Shown here: one piece after another, positions 25,851 through 34,554 of the stretch
Layout: the number at the start of each line of letters is the position of its first letter
Numbering within the stretch: the stretch's first letter is position 1
Assembly: GCA_963843835.1 (NCBI GenBank)
Contig: CAWJMD010000003.1
Location: 248,001-312,000 of the forward strand
Direction: 5' to 3'
Source of the DNA: CAWJMD01 sp963843835
GTDB taxonomy: Bacteria > Actinomycetota > Actinomycetes > Actinomycetales > CAWJMD01
DNA: 64,000 nt
Notes under the pieces: generated by a model
What the model was told of the DNA's origin: nothing
The model's input: the letters and a program-made list of their open reading frames with translations, nothing else
Databases searched by the model: none
Made by a program: the position numbers and the translations under genes

Positions 25851-26575
25851 GAGGTGTGGATCCCGCACTCGGTCTTGGCGAGCCCGGCCCAGCGGCCGGC
25901 TCGGGGGTCTTCTCCGGGGGCGACCCGGCGGGTGCACGGCGCACACCCGATGGACGGGTACCCGTCGGCCAGCAGCGGGTTGAGCTGGACGGCGTGCTGC
26001 TCCGCGTAGGCGAGGAGGTCGTCGAAGGTCCACGTGGCCAGCGGGTTCACCTTGACCATCCGGTTGGCCGCGTCCCATCCGACGACGGGTGTGGACGTCC
26101 GCGTGGGCGCCTCCTCGCGGCGCACGCCGGTCACCCAAGCCTCGTACCCGCGCAGGGCCCCGGCCAGCGGTTCGACCTTGCGCAGGCGGCAGCACGTCGC
26201 GGGGTCGCGCTCGTGCAGGCGCGGGCCGAGGCGCTCGTCCTGCTCGGCGACGGTGAGCGCCGGCACGACGTCCACCACCGTGACCGGCAGGGACGCAACC
26301 ACGTCGTCGCGTGTGCGCAGCGTCTCGGCGAAGTGGTAGCCGGTCTCGAGGAACAGCACGTCGACGCCGGGCAGCGCACGCGAGACCAGGTGAGGCAGCA
26401 CGGCGTCGGCCATGCTGCACGCGACGGCGAGCGACTGCCCGAACTCCTCTGCCGCCCAGCGCACCACGTCCGCCGCCGGGGCGTCGGCGAACTGATCACC
26501 GGCGTACTGGCCCAGGCGCCTGAGCTCGTCCGCCGTCCGACGCGGCCTGCGCTGCGCGTCCCGTGTCCGGGTCAC
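25847..26575 (-). CDS. cysH: Assimilatory adenylylsulfate (APS) reductase
   Basis: The 242-aa enzyme reduces APS to sulfite with thioredoxin. All five cysteines of the iron-sulfur APS-reductase type are present: C128-C129 (ATCCRLRKV), C211 and C214 (GCAPC) for the [4Fe-4S] cluster, and catalytic C237 in KTECGIH. The PP-loop-like SLAVACSMADAVL and ETGYHFAET are family features. This pattern favours APS over PAPS as substrate, in line with the absence of an APS kinase. The GTG at 26575 overlaps the sirA stop (GTGA). Confidence 0.95.
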   Translation of the reverse strand: MTRTRDAQRRPRRTADELRRLGQYAGDQFADAPAADVVRWAAEEFGQSLAVACSMADAVLPHLVSRALPGVDVLFLETGYHFAETLRTRDDVVASLPVTVVDVVPALTVAEQDERLGPRLHERDPATCCRLRKVEPLAGALRGYEAWVTGVRREEAPTRTSTPVVGWDAANRMVKVNPLATWTFDDLLAYAEQHAVQLNPLLADGYPSIGCAPCTRRVAPGEDPRAGRWAGLAKTECGIHTS

Positions 26576-28293
26576 AGCAGCACCTCCGAGTCGACGCGAT
26601 GAGCCCACACCGCGAAGGACTCGCGCCCTTCACGCTGGGCGAGGAACCTCCGCACGATCCGCTCCACGTAGTCGGGCAGGTCGTCGGCCGTGACCTTGAG
26701 CCCGCGGACGGTGCGTCCGAGACCGGCCTCGTCGCCCTCGGCCGAGGCCAGCCCGCCGCCGAGGTGCACCTGGAAGCCCGGCACCTGCTCCCCGCAGGGA
26801 CCGGCCACCAGCTGCCCCTTGAGCCCGATGTCCGCGGTCTGGATGCGGGCGCACGAGTTGGGGCAGCCGTTGACGTGCAGGGTGATCGGCTGGTCGAGTA
26901 CGGTGCCCGCCAGCCGCCGCTCCAGCTCGGCGACCGCGCTGGCCGCCGTCGCCTTCGTGTCGACGATGGCCAGCTTGCAATACTCGATGCCGGTGCAGGC
27001 CATCGTCGCCCGTCGGAAGGGACTCGGACGTGCCGTGAGCCCGACGGACTCCAGTCGTCGGGCCAGCCCGGCGGCGCGACGCGGCGGCACGTCGAGCACC
27101 AGCAGCTTCTGCTGGGGTGTGAGGCGCACCCGCGCCGAGCCCACGCGCACCGCCTCCGCTGCCACCGCGGCGAGCACAGAGCCGCTGACCCGTCCCACCG
27201 TCGGGGCCACCCCGACGTAGAAGTGCCCGTCCTTCTGGCGATGAACGCCGACGTGGTCACCCGGCCCGGTCGGGGAAGGGGGCGCCGGACCATCGGGCAG
27301 CGCGACGCCCAGGTACTCGTTCTCGAGTACCTCGCGGAAGCGGGCCGGTCCCCAGTCCGCGAGGAGGAACTTCAGCCTGGCCTTCGTCCGGAGCCGCCGG
27401 TACCCGTAGTCGCGGAACAGACGCACCACCGCGTGCCACACCTCCGGCGCGAGCTCGGGCGCGACGAAGGCCCCCAACCGTTCCGCCAGACGCGGGTTGG
27501 TGGACAGGCCACCGCCCACCCAGAGGTCGTAGCCGGCCCCCAGGTCGGGGTGCACGACCCCGACCAGGGCGATGTCGTTGATCTCGTGCACGACGTCCTG
27601 GCTGGGATGGCCGGTGATGGCGGACTTGAACTTGCGCGGCAGGTTCGACAGCTCGGGGTCACCGACGAACCGTCGCGTGATCTCCGCGATCACCGGTGTG
27701 GGGTCGAGGATCTCGTCCGCGGCGATCCCCGCGACCGGGCTGCCCAGCACGACGCGCGGCGTGTCCCCGCACGCCTCGGTGGTCTGCAGGCCGACGGACT
27801 CGAGGCGACGCCAGATCTCGGGCACGTCCTCGATCCGCACCCAGTGCAGCTGGATGTTCTGCCGGTCGGTGATGTCAGCCGTGTCGCGGGCGAACTCGAC
27901 CGACACCTGGGCGACGACACGCAGCTGCTCGGTGGTCAGCGCTCCCCCGTCGACGCGCACGCGCAGCATGAAGTACCGGTCCTCGAGCTCGTGCGGCTCG
28001 AGCTGGGCGGTGCGACCACCGTCGATGCCTGGCTTGCGTTGCGTGTAGAGGCCCCACCAGCGCATGCGGCCGTGCAGGTCGTCAGGGTCGATCGAGTCGA
28101 AACCCTCACGGGCGTATATCTCTTCGATGCGGCGGCGCACGTTGAGCCCGTCGTCGTCCGCCTTGAACTGCTCGTTGTGGTTGAGCGGGGCGCGCCCGTC
28201 GACGGCCCACTGGCCGTGCGAGCGGGAGCGCGTCGGGCGCTCGGTGGACGTTGCGGTGGAGGGTGGTGCAGCAGGAACCGTCGAGAGCGTCAT
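26572..28293 (-). CDS. sirA: Ferredoxin-dependent sulfite reductase
   Basis: SirA (NirA-type) reduces sulfite to sulfide with six electrons from ferredoxin, using siroheme and a [4Fe-4S] cluster. The 573-aa protein carries cluster/siroheme cysteines C433, C439 (CTGIEYC), C477 and C481 (NGCPNSC). Y83 in WWGLYTQRK and C175 in TTEACGDTPR match the Tyr and Cys cross-linked in mycobacterial SirA. The siroheme-contact sequence LPRKFKSAITG is present. AAGGACCCC precedes the ATG. The leader peptide at 28400-28495 probably controls it, and cysH, cysD, cysN and cysG follow with overlaps. Confidence 0.94.
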   Translation of the reverse strand: MTLSTVPAAPPSTATSTERPTRSRSHGQWAVDGRAPLNHNEQFKADDDGLNVRRRIEEIYAREGFDSIDPDDLHGRMRWWGLYTQRKPGIDGGRTAQLEPHELEDRYFMLRVRVDGGALTTEQLRVVAQVSVEFARDTADITDRQNIQLHWVRIEDVPEIWRRLESVGLQTTEACGDTPRVVLGSPVAGIAADEILDPTPVIAEITRRFVGDPELSNLPRKFKSAITGHPSQDVVHEINDIALVGVVHPDLGAGYDLWVGGGLSTNPRLAERLGAFVAPELAPEVWHAVVRLFRDYGYRRLRTKARLKFLLADWGPARFREVLENEYLGVALPDGPAPPSPTGPGDHVGVHRQKDGHFYVGVAPTVGRVSGSVLAAVAAEAVRVGSARVRLTPQQKLLVLDVPPRRAAGLARRLESVGLTARPSPFRRATMACTGIEYCKLAIVDTKATAASAVAELERRLAGTVLDQPITLHVNGCPNSCARIQTADIGLKGQLVAGPCGEQVPGFQVHLGGGLASAEGDEAGLGRTVRGLKVTADDLPDYVERIVRRFLAQREGRESFAVWAHRVDSEVLL

Positions 28294-28368
28294 GGGGTCC
28301 TTCTCAGGACGAGGACGCAGCGGCCGTCGGCGCTCAGGGCTCGGCGAACAGGTCGCGCATCCGGTGGT

Positions 28369-28395
28369 GCCCGCGGACGAGAGTGTCCGCCGGGC
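28369..28395 (-). promoter_or_regulatory. Hairpin just after the sulfur leader peptide
   Basis: A 10-bp stem with one bulged G (GCCCG/CGGGC and CGGAC/GTCCG) begins 4 nt after the leader-peptide stop and lies about 75 nt before sirA. Ribosome position on the leader peptide could influence this fold, as in attenuation. Confidence 0.4.
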
Positions 28396-28399
28396 GGGG

Positions 28400-28495
28400 T
28401 CAGGCCGGACGCAGGCGACAGGTGAAGGTGCCCTGCAGGCGCTGCAGATCCACGTGACGACGGGTCACGAGGTAGGCGCTGCGAGAGGAGATCAC
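28400..28495 (-). CDS. Sulfur-operon leader peptide (uORF)
   Basis: A 31-codon ORF starts at GTG 28495 and reads ISSRSAYLVTRRHVDLQRLQ followed by GTFTCRLRPA. The RRHVDLxR core is the recurring motif of actinobacterial leader peptides found upstream of sulfur-assimilation genes. Its single Cys codon lies six codons before the stop, so cysteinyl-tRNA supply could pause the ribosome there. TAGCCT lies exactly 6 nt before the GTG, so the transcript is probably leaderless. A hairpin follows the stop, then sirA. Attenuation of the whole cys operon by cysteine status is inferred. Confidence 0.75.
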   Translation of the reverse strand: MISSRSAYLVTRRHVDLQRLQGTFTCRLRPA

Positions 28496-28501
28496 AGCTG
28501 G

Positions 28502-28507
28502 AGGCTA
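28502..28507 (-). promoter_or_regulatory. -10 element for the leader peptide and sir/cys operon
   Basis: TAGCCT is 6 nt upstream of the leader-peptide GTG. No clear -35 is visible at 17 bp, so an activator or alternative sigma factor may be used. Confidence 0.5.
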
Positions 28508-28558
28508 GACCGACGGTCTCGGTGGACGGAACCACTGTCCAGATGGCAGGACGGGTGA

Positions 28559-30217
28559 TCAGCCCGCCAGGGCCACCATCAGCTGAGGCACGAGACTGAA
28601 CGCGGCGAGCAGGGCGCCGGAGACACCGAGAGCCAGGCCCTCCGCCCACGTCACGGTCCACGTCGGCACCACGACCAGGTCGGGCTCGGCGGTGAGGACG
28701 TCGGAGCCGGCGGTCCGCGGTCGGGCTGCGAGGTCGACCGCGAGGTCGACGGTCACCTCGGTCGGGGGCTGGGTGCCGTCCGGCGACGCGGGTGACGCGA
28801 CCGGACGGGCGACCAGCAGGGCCACCCAGCGCAGGTAGTAGGCGAGCCCGAGGGCCACGTTGAGCGCCGCCAGCACCGCCAGCCACCACAGGCCGGCGTC
28901 GACGACCGGTCCGATCACCGCGATCTTCGCCACGAGTCCGGCGACGCCGGGCGGCAGGCCGGCGAGGCTGAGCAGGCCCAGTCCGAGCAGTGCTGCGGCC
29001 ACCGGCTCGCGCCGCGCCAGGCCTCGGTAGTCCTCGAGCACGTGGGCGGCTCCGTCGCGGTGGTGCCGGGTGACGAGCACGACGACGGTGAAGACCACCA
29101 ACGTGGCCGTCGCGTACGCCAGCAGGTAGATCACGGCCGCGCGCAGCGGAGCGCCCGCGGGGTCACGCCCACCGGGGACGAGGCCCGTCAGGGGCAGCAG
29201 GACCCAGCCGGCCTGGGCGATGGTCGACCACGCGAGCAGCCGGACCGCCGACCTCTGGGCGAAGGCGACGAGGTTGCCGACGGTCATCGTGAGACCGGCG
29301 ACCACGGCGAGCCAGGGGGTCCAGTCGTCGACGACGCCTCGCAGCCCGACGAGGAGCACCAGCGCGACGCCCGCCAGGCCGGCGATCTTCGAGACCGTCG
29401 ACAGGAACGCGGCGACCGGTACCGGGGAGCCGGCGTACACATCGGGGGCCCAGAGGCCGAAGGGGAGCGCAGCCACCTTGTAGCCCATGCCGGCCACGGC
29501 GAAGGCCGCACCCAGCAGGACCAGGGGGCCACGGTCCCCCAGCCGCGCCGGATCGGCCGTCGCGACGGCGATCTCCTCCAGGTGCAACGAGCCGGTCCCG
29601 GCGTACAGCAACGCCACCCCGAGCACAAGCAGGCCCAGCGAGGTGACGGCCACCAGCAGGAGCTTCATCGCCGCCTGGGCGCCGTCCGCGTCGCGCCGGA
29701 GCGCCACCAGGCCGACCACGGGCAGCGACGCCGTCTCGAGCGCGACCACCAGCGTCGCGAGGTCGCGGGCGCCCGCCAGGGCGAGCGCCCCCGTGACGGC
29801 GGCCAGGAAGAGCGCGTGGTGCTCGGTGCGGTTCAGCCGTCCACCGGCGCCGGGTCCGTCGAGCGCCAGGAGCAGGCACACCGCGGCCGAGACGAGGACG
29901 GCCGCCTGCAGACCGAACGTCAACGGGGACATCACGAAGGAGCACGCACCGGTGATCGTGTCGGCGCCACCCACCACCTCGCCGGAGACGGCGCAGAACG
30001 TGCGCCTCACGTCGAACCCACCCCGCTGCAGCGCCTGCGCGGCGAGGGCGGCACCACCGGCTGCGAGTCCACCGAGGGCCACCAGGTCGAGAACGAGGCG
30101 GCGACCACGGGCGGCGGCGGGCAGGACCGCCTGGAGCACGAGAACCGCCAGCATCGCCGCGGCCACCGCGAGCACCGGGGCCAGCGCGAAGGAGTCGACG
30201 CTCTGCACGCCGGTCAC
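28559..30217 (-). CDS. nuoN: NADH-quinone oxidoreductase subunit N-like
   Basis: This 552-aa antiporter-like membrane subunit is the last gene of the cluster. It has about 14 hydrophobic helices. Conserved charged regions include LVVALETASLPVVGLVAL (the helix-5 Glu), a Lys in GMGYKVAALPFGLWAPDVYAGSP, and a Lys in VSKIAGLAGV. The GTG start overlaps nuoM by 4 bp. The protein would form one of three proton channels in the membrane arm. Absence of NADH-oxidising subunits nearby makes the electron donor uncertain. Confidence 0.93.
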   Translation of the reverse strand: MTGVQSVDSFALAPVLAVAAAMLAVLVLQAVLPAAARGRRLVLDLVALGGLAAGGAALAAQALQRGGFDVRRTFCAVSGEVVGGADTITGACSFVMSPLTFGLQAAVLVSAAVCLLLALDGPGAGGRLNRTEHHALFLAAVTGALALAGARDLATLVVALETASLPVVGLVALRRDADGAQAAMKLLLVAVTSLGLLVLGVALLYAGTGSLHLEEIAVATADPARLGDRGPLVLLGAAFAVAGMGYKVAALPFGLWAPDVYAGSPVPVAAFLSTVSKIAGLAGVALVLLVGLRGVVDDWTPWLAVVAGLTMTVGNLVAFAQRSAVRLLAWSTIAQAGWVLLPLTGLVPGGRDPAGAPLRAAVIYLLAYATATLVVFTVVVLVTRHHRDGAAHVLEDYRGLARREPVAAALLGLGLLSLAGLPPGVAGLVAKIAVIGPVVDAGLWWLAVLAALNVALGLAYYLRWVALLVARPVASPASPDGTQPPTEVTVDLAVDLAARPRTAGSDVLTAEPDLVVVPTWTVTWAEGLALGVSGALLAAFSLVPQLMVALAG

Positions 30218-31788
30218 GACGCGCCCCCCAGCAGCAGCCGGACCGCGGGACCCGTCACCGACAGCAGCAGCCACGGGAGGATCCCCAGCACGATCGTGGC
30301 CAGCACCAGGGGGGCGGCCACCAGCCGTTCCACGGCACCGAGGTCACGCACGGGCTCGTCCACGTCGGCCGGGACGCTCACGACCGGTCCGTGCCAGAGC
30401 AGGAAGAGCACCCGCAACAGGTACGCGGCGGCCAGGGCGGTGCCCACGGCGGCGATCACGGCGACCCACCGCGAGCCCACCGGGCCGAGCCAGGCCTCCC
30501 CCTCCCACGCGCCGAGGATCGCGAGCACCTCGCCCCAGAAGCCCGCGAGGCCGGGCAGACCGACACCCGCCACCGCGCCGAGGGCGAGCACCCATCCGAG
30601 CCTCGGGGCGCGGTCCCGCAGACCGCTGCCGAGCTCGACGAGATCGGCTGTGTGCCAGCGGTACTTGATCATCCCGACGACGAGGAACAGCAACCCGGTG
30701 ATCACACCGTGGGCGACGGAGGCGAACAGGGCGCCCTGCACCCCCTGTGGCGTGCCGGACGCCACGCCGACGACCACGAAGCCCATGTGCGCCACGGAAG
30801 AGAAGGCGATCAGCCGCTTGAGGTCGCGCTCGGCCAGGCACACCAGCGATCCCCAGACGATCCCGACCACACCGAGCACCGCGAGCCCGGGCGCCCACCG
30901 CTCGAGCCCGTCCGGGACCAGTCCCTGCACCAGCCTCACGAGCCCGTAAGTGCCCAGCTTGAGCAGCACCCCTGCGAGGAGCACCGACCCCACCGTCGGG
31001 GCGATGCTGTGCGCGGGCGGCAACCAGCTGTGCAAGGGCCACACGGGCACCTTGACGCCCAGACCCACCAGCAGCAGCACCGCGATCGCGCTCTGGCTGC
31101 CGAGGTCGAGGGCCGGACCGGTCGTGGCCAGCACGTCGAGGTCGGTGCTGCCACCGCGCAGGGCGAGGAGTACGAGCCCCAGCAGCATCACGGCCGAACC
31201 GGTGACCGTGTACATGACGAAGCGCGCCGCGGCCGACGACCGCGCCGCCTCGGGGTCGGGCACGCCACGGCGGCGTCTCTCGTCGCCCCACCGGTCGATG
31301 AGGAACCACATCGGCACCAGCACGGTCTCGAACGCCACGAAGAAGAGCACGAGGTCACGCGCCAGGAACGTGCCGACGGCGCCCGCCTCCACGAGCAGCA
31401 GGCACGCCAGCAGCACGGGGTGGGCGCCCGGGCGCGCGACGTCCGCAGCCTCCCCGTTGTCGCCGCTGCGCGTGACGTACAGGCAGCAGAGCAGGGTCAG
31501 CACCGTGGTCAGCAGCACCAGGGGCCCGCTGATGCCGTCCATGGCGAGGTGGAACCGGCTGCCCAGCAGACCGACCCACGGCAGGTCGAGCTCGGCCCCG
31601 GTCCCCTGCCTCGTCCACGGCCGGTCGTCGGCGAACACGGCCACGGCCGCGAGGGTCGTCAGGCCGGCGGTGCCGGTCGCGGTGCTCGCCGCCTGGCTCC
31701 TGGAGGGACGTGCCACGGCCAGGAACAGCGCCGCCGCGACGGGCAGGAGCACCAGGACGCCGAGCAGGACGGGGGACAGCTGGGTCAC
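30214..31788 (-). CDS. nuoM: NADH-quinone oxidoreductase subunit M-like
   Basis: The 524-aa antiporter-like proton channel has about 14 helices. Landmarks are DLVLFFVAFETVLVPMWFLI with the essential Glu, GLGVKVPVWPLHSWLPPAHS with the channel Lys, SVLLAGVLLKLGTYGLVR and AFSSVAHMGFVVVG. The GTG at 31788 overlaps the nuoL stop (GTGA), which excludes the long upstream open frame. The order L-M-N is conserved among complex I and Mrp/Hyf relatives. This one matches NuoM in length and motifs. Confidence 0.95.
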   Translation of the reverse strand: MTQLSPVLLGVLVLLPVAAALFLAVARPSRSQAASTATGTAGLTTLAAVAVFADDRPWTRQGTGAELDLPWVGLLGSRFHLAMDGISGPLVLLTTVLTLLCCLYVTRSGDNGEAADVARPGAHPVLLACLLLVEAGAVGTFLARDLVLFFVAFETVLVPMWFLIDRWGDERRRRGVPDPEAARSSAAARFVMYTVTGSAVMLLGLVLLALRGGSTDLDVLATTGPALDLGSQSAIAVLLLVGLGVKVPVWPLHSWLPPAHSIAPTVGSVLLAGVLLKLGTYGLVRLVQGLVPDGLERWAPGLAVLGVVGIVWGSLVCLAERDLKRLIAFSSVAHMGFVVVGVASGTPQGVQGALFASVAHGVITGLLFLVVGMIKYRWHTADLVELGSGLRDRAPRLGWVLALGAVAGVGLPGLAGFWGEVLAILGAWEGEAWLGPVGSRWVAVIAAVGTALAAAYLLRVLFLLWHGPVVSVPADVDEPVRDLGAVERLVAAPLVLATIVLGILPWLLLSVTGPAVRLLLGGAS

Positions 31789-33707
31789 AGGACGCCACCC
31801 CCCAGCAGCGCGGCACCGACGGCCAGGGCCAACGCGGCCGCCGCGACCCAGGAGAGGTACCCGGTGACGACGCCGGTCTGCACGCGCCTGGCCAGGGCTG
31901 CGAGCACGCGCACTCCCGTCGCCGGCGCGCGTGCGTACGACTCGATCACGACGTCGTCGCCGGCGGTGACGGCACGTGCGGCGCGGGCGGCGCCGTCGAC
32001 CACGCGGGCGTGCACCCAGGTGGCACCGAAGGCCGTGGCGGCGAAGCCGTGCATGAACCGGGGGAGGCGGTCGGCGATGTCGCGCCTGCGGCGTCCTCCG
32101 CCGAGTCCGACCAGTACACCGGTGAAGGCCAGGAGGGTGCCCACGGCGCTCGTGACCGGGTCGATCTCCACGTCCGCCAGAGCCGCGGCCCCGCTGAGCG
32201 GCAGCCAGGCCAGGCCGATCGTCGGCACGACGAGGAGAGCGACCGGCCAGCCCATGGAGGACGGGACGCGGGGCGCCCGTTCCCCCACCTCCACCGGTTC
32301 GCCATCGGCGTCTCGTCGACGGCCCACGACGACCACGAAGAGCCGGGCCGCGTACGCACCGGTGAGCACCGTGGTCAGGAGTCCGGCCGCCAGGACCGTG
32401 ATCGCGACCCACTCCGGGGCCGGTCCGCCCTCGGTCACCGCGTGCTCCGCGGCCGAGAGGACGGCCTCCTTGCTGACGAACCCCGACAGCGGGGGGAGCC
32501 CGGCCAAGGCGGCCAGCCCGACCCCGAGGGCCACCGCGGTGAGCGGCGCCGCCCGGCCCAGGCCGCCGAGGTCACGCATCAGCGTGCTGCCCGCGTGGTG
32601 GGCGACGAGCCCGGCGGCCAGGAACAGGAGGGCCTTGAAGGCGGCGTGCGACATCAGGTGCGCCAGCGCGCCGTCACGACCGTCGGCGGTACCGAGCGCC
32701 ACCCCCGACAGCATCAGCGCGACCTGGCTGATCGTCGACCACGCCAGGACGCGCTTGATGTCGTCGGCGGCGAGCGCCGCGAGGGCGGCGCCGACCATGC
32801 TCACCGCCGACACGACGGCCAGGGCGGCCAGCACCGTCGGCGCCTCGACCAGCAGCGGCCAGAAGCGCACCAGGACGAAGACGCCGGCCGCCACCATGGT
32901 CGCGGCGTGGATGAGCGCCGACACCGGGGTGGGGCCCTCCATCGCGTCCGGCAGCCAGCCGTGCAGGGGGAACTGCGCCGACTTGCCCACGACCCCGAGC
33001 AGCAGCAGGGCACCGGCCGTGGTGGCGGTGGAACTGCTCACCTGGCCGTCCCCGGCCGCCTGCAGGATGCCGCTGACCGACGTCGTGCCGACCGACGACC
33101 ACAGGACGACGATGCCGAGGAGGAAGCCGACGTCGCCGATCCGTGTGATGAGGAAAGCCTGCAGCGCAGCCGCTCTGGCGGCCGGCCGCTCGCTGTGGTG
33201 GCCGATGAGCAGGTACGAGCAGAGGCCCATCACCTCCCAGCCGATCAGGAGCACCAGCAGGTCGTCGGCGTGCACCACGGCCAGCATGGCCGCCGTGAAG
33301 AGCGACACCGTGGCCACGTAGGCCGGGTAACGGGTGGGCGTGCCAGGGGTGCCCGGTCCCCGCAGGTAGCCGGCCGAGTACACCTGCACCGCGAGCGCCA
33401 CTGCCACGACCGCCAGGGCGACCATGGCCGTGGGCGCGTCGGTGCGCAGGGACAGGTCGAGGGCGGTCCCGGCGACGCCTGTGTCCACCGGGCCGAGCAG
33501 CCCGATGCGGGTCACCTCGACCATCCCGCCCCACACGCCCGTCGCGCCGAGCACGGCGGCCACCGCGGCGACCGACGCCCCGCCCACGCCCACCGTCGCG
33601 GCCAGCCGGTGGCTGCGCAGTCCGAGGCCGGCGAGGACCGCCCCCAGCGCACCGGCCAGCGCGGGGACGGCCACGGTGAGCCAGACCCAGTCGTCGACCG
33701 ACGTCAC
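31785..33707 (-). CDS. nuoL: NADH-quinone oxidoreductase subunit L-like
   Basis: The 640-aa protein is the distal antiporter-like subunit with its long C-terminal lateral helix region. Motifs are LLVLLIGWEVMGLCSYLLIGHH, KSAQFPLHGWLPDAMEGPTPVSALIHAATMV (split over the channel helices), LAADDIKRVLAWSTISQ and LPPLSGFVSKEAVL. The GTG start overlaps nuoK by 4 bp. The C-terminal part after about residue 480 carries a Val/Ala-rich helical stretch consistent with NuoL. It would contribute a proton path in the membrane arm. Confidence 0.95.
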   Translation of the reverse strand: MTSVDDWVWLTVAVPALAGALGAVLAGLGLRSHRLAATVGVGGASVAAVAAVLGATGVWGGMVEVTRIGLLGPVDTGVAGTALDLSLRTDAPTAMVALAVVAVALAVQVYSAGYLRGPGTPGTPTRYPAYVATVSLFTAAMLAVVHADDLLVLLIGWEVMGLCSYLLIGHHSERPAARAAALQAFLITRIGDVGFLLGIVVLWSSVGTTSVSGILQAAGDGQVSSSTATTAGALLLLGVVGKSAQFPLHGWLPDAMEGPTPVSALIHAATMVAAGVFVLVRFWPLLVEAPTVLAALAVVSAVSMVGAALAALAADDIKRVLAWSTISQVALMLSGVALGTADGRDGALAHLMSHAAFKALLFLAAGLVAHHAGSTLMRDLGGLGRAAPLTAVALGVGLAALAGLPPLSGFVSKEAVLSAAEHAVTEGGPAPEWVAITVLAAGLLTTVLTGAYAARLFVVVVGRRRDADGEPVEVGERAPRVPSSMGWPVALLVVPTIGLAWLPLSGAAALADVEIDPVTSAVGTLLAFTGVLVGLGGGRRRRDIADRLPRFMHGFAATAFGATWVHARVVDGAARAARAVTAGDDVVIESYARAPATGVRVLAALARRVQTGVVTGYLSWVAAAALALAVGAALLGGGVL

Positions 33708-34048
33708 GGCGCCTCACCGTCCCGGCCGGGCTCCAGCCGTGCCACCTCACCCAGCGACCGAGGTGCGCGCAGGTCGGACGAGCCGGTGGCCCGGAAGAGC
33801 AGCAGGACCACGGCCAGCGCGAGACCGATCTCCGCCGCCGCCACCGTGATCACGAAGAGCGCACCCACCTGGCCGGACAGCAGGGGGTCGTCGCCGCCGA
33901 GGTCGGTGAGCACCAGCAGCAGGACGCCGGCGTTCAGCAGCAGCTCGGCGCCGACCAGCACCATCACCGCGTTGCGGCGCGCGAGGACCCCGTACAGCCC
34001 GATGCCGGCCAGGCCCGCAGCCACGAGGGCCGGGACGGTCAGGTGCAT
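33704..34048 (-). CDS. nuoK: NADH-quinone oxidoreductase subunit K-like
   Basis: The 114-aa three-helix protein contains RRNAVMVLVGAELLLNAGVLLL, with the conserved membrane Glu of NuoK, and a second acidic residue in ITVAAAEIGLALAVVLLLFR. The ATG at 34048 overlaps the nuoJ stop by 1 bp (TGATG); a GTG one codon earlier is also possible. It forms part of the E-channel that links quinone chemistry to the antiporter subunits. Confidence 0.94.
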   Translation of the reverse strand: MHLTVPALVAAGLAGIGLYGVLARRNAVMVLVGAELLLNAGVLLLVLTDLGGDDPLLSGQVGALFVITVAAAEIGLALAVVLLLFRATGSSDLRAPRSLGEVARLEPGRDGEAP

Positions 34049-34554
34049 CACGCGGCCTCACGTCCGCGGCTGACCGCGACGGCCGCCACCAGGGCCGCCA
34101 GCAGCAGGACCGAGACCAGCTCGAACGGCAGCACCCAGCTGGCGAACAGCACCTCGCCGAGGGGCTGGGCCTCTCCCCTGCCGGGCCGTCGCTCGACGGC
34201 GCCCGGGTCGGCGGCGAGCAGCGCGGCGCCGAGCAGGACGGTCGTCGAGCCCCCCACGACCGCGGCGAGCACCCGCACCGCGGACGGCGAGTCGAGGTCG
34301 TGGCTGCGGCCGGTCGGGGCGCGGGTGAGCATCAGCGCGAACAGCACGAGAACGACGACGGAGCCGACGTAGACCAGCAGCTGCACGAGCGCGACCACCT
34401 CGGCACCCAGCAGCAGGTAGAGGCCGGCGACGGCCCCGAGGGACACGACGAGCCAGAGCGCCGCGTGCACGACCTGACGCGTGGTCACGGCCAGCACCCC
34501 GCTCGCGAGCGCGAGCACGCCGAAGGCAGCCATCAGCACGTCGATACCGGTCAC
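34048..34554 (-). CDS. nuoJ: NADH-quinone oxidoreductase subunit J-like
   Basis: The 168-aa protein has about five helices. It contains the NuoJ core VVHAALWLVVSLGAVAGLYLLLGAE followed by VALVQLLVYVGSVVVLVLFALML, the helix-3 pi-bulge segment. The GTG at 34554 overlaps the nuoI stop by 4 bp. The C-terminal helix ends in VAVSRGREAA. It is a core membrane subunit that gates the E-channel. Confidence 0.94.
   Translation of the reverse strand: MTGIDVLMAAFGVLALASGVLAVTTRQVVHAALWLVVSLGAVAGLYLLLGAEVVALVQLLVYVGSVVVLVLFALMLTRAPTGRSHDLDSPSAVRVLAAVVGGSTTVLLGAALLAADPGAVERRPGRGEAQPLGEVLFASWVLPFELVSVLLLAALVAAVAVSRGREAA

Noticed and set aside
22326..28293. Cobalamin or SAM riboswitch before the cys operon.
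   Set aside because: No B12-box or SAM-box features were seen. The leader peptide and hairpin explain the region better.
30391..34073. Plus-strand open frames of 976 and 787 codons across the nuo cluster.
   Set aside because: They are antisense to nuoM, nuoL and nuoK, with low-complexity translations and no recognisable family.
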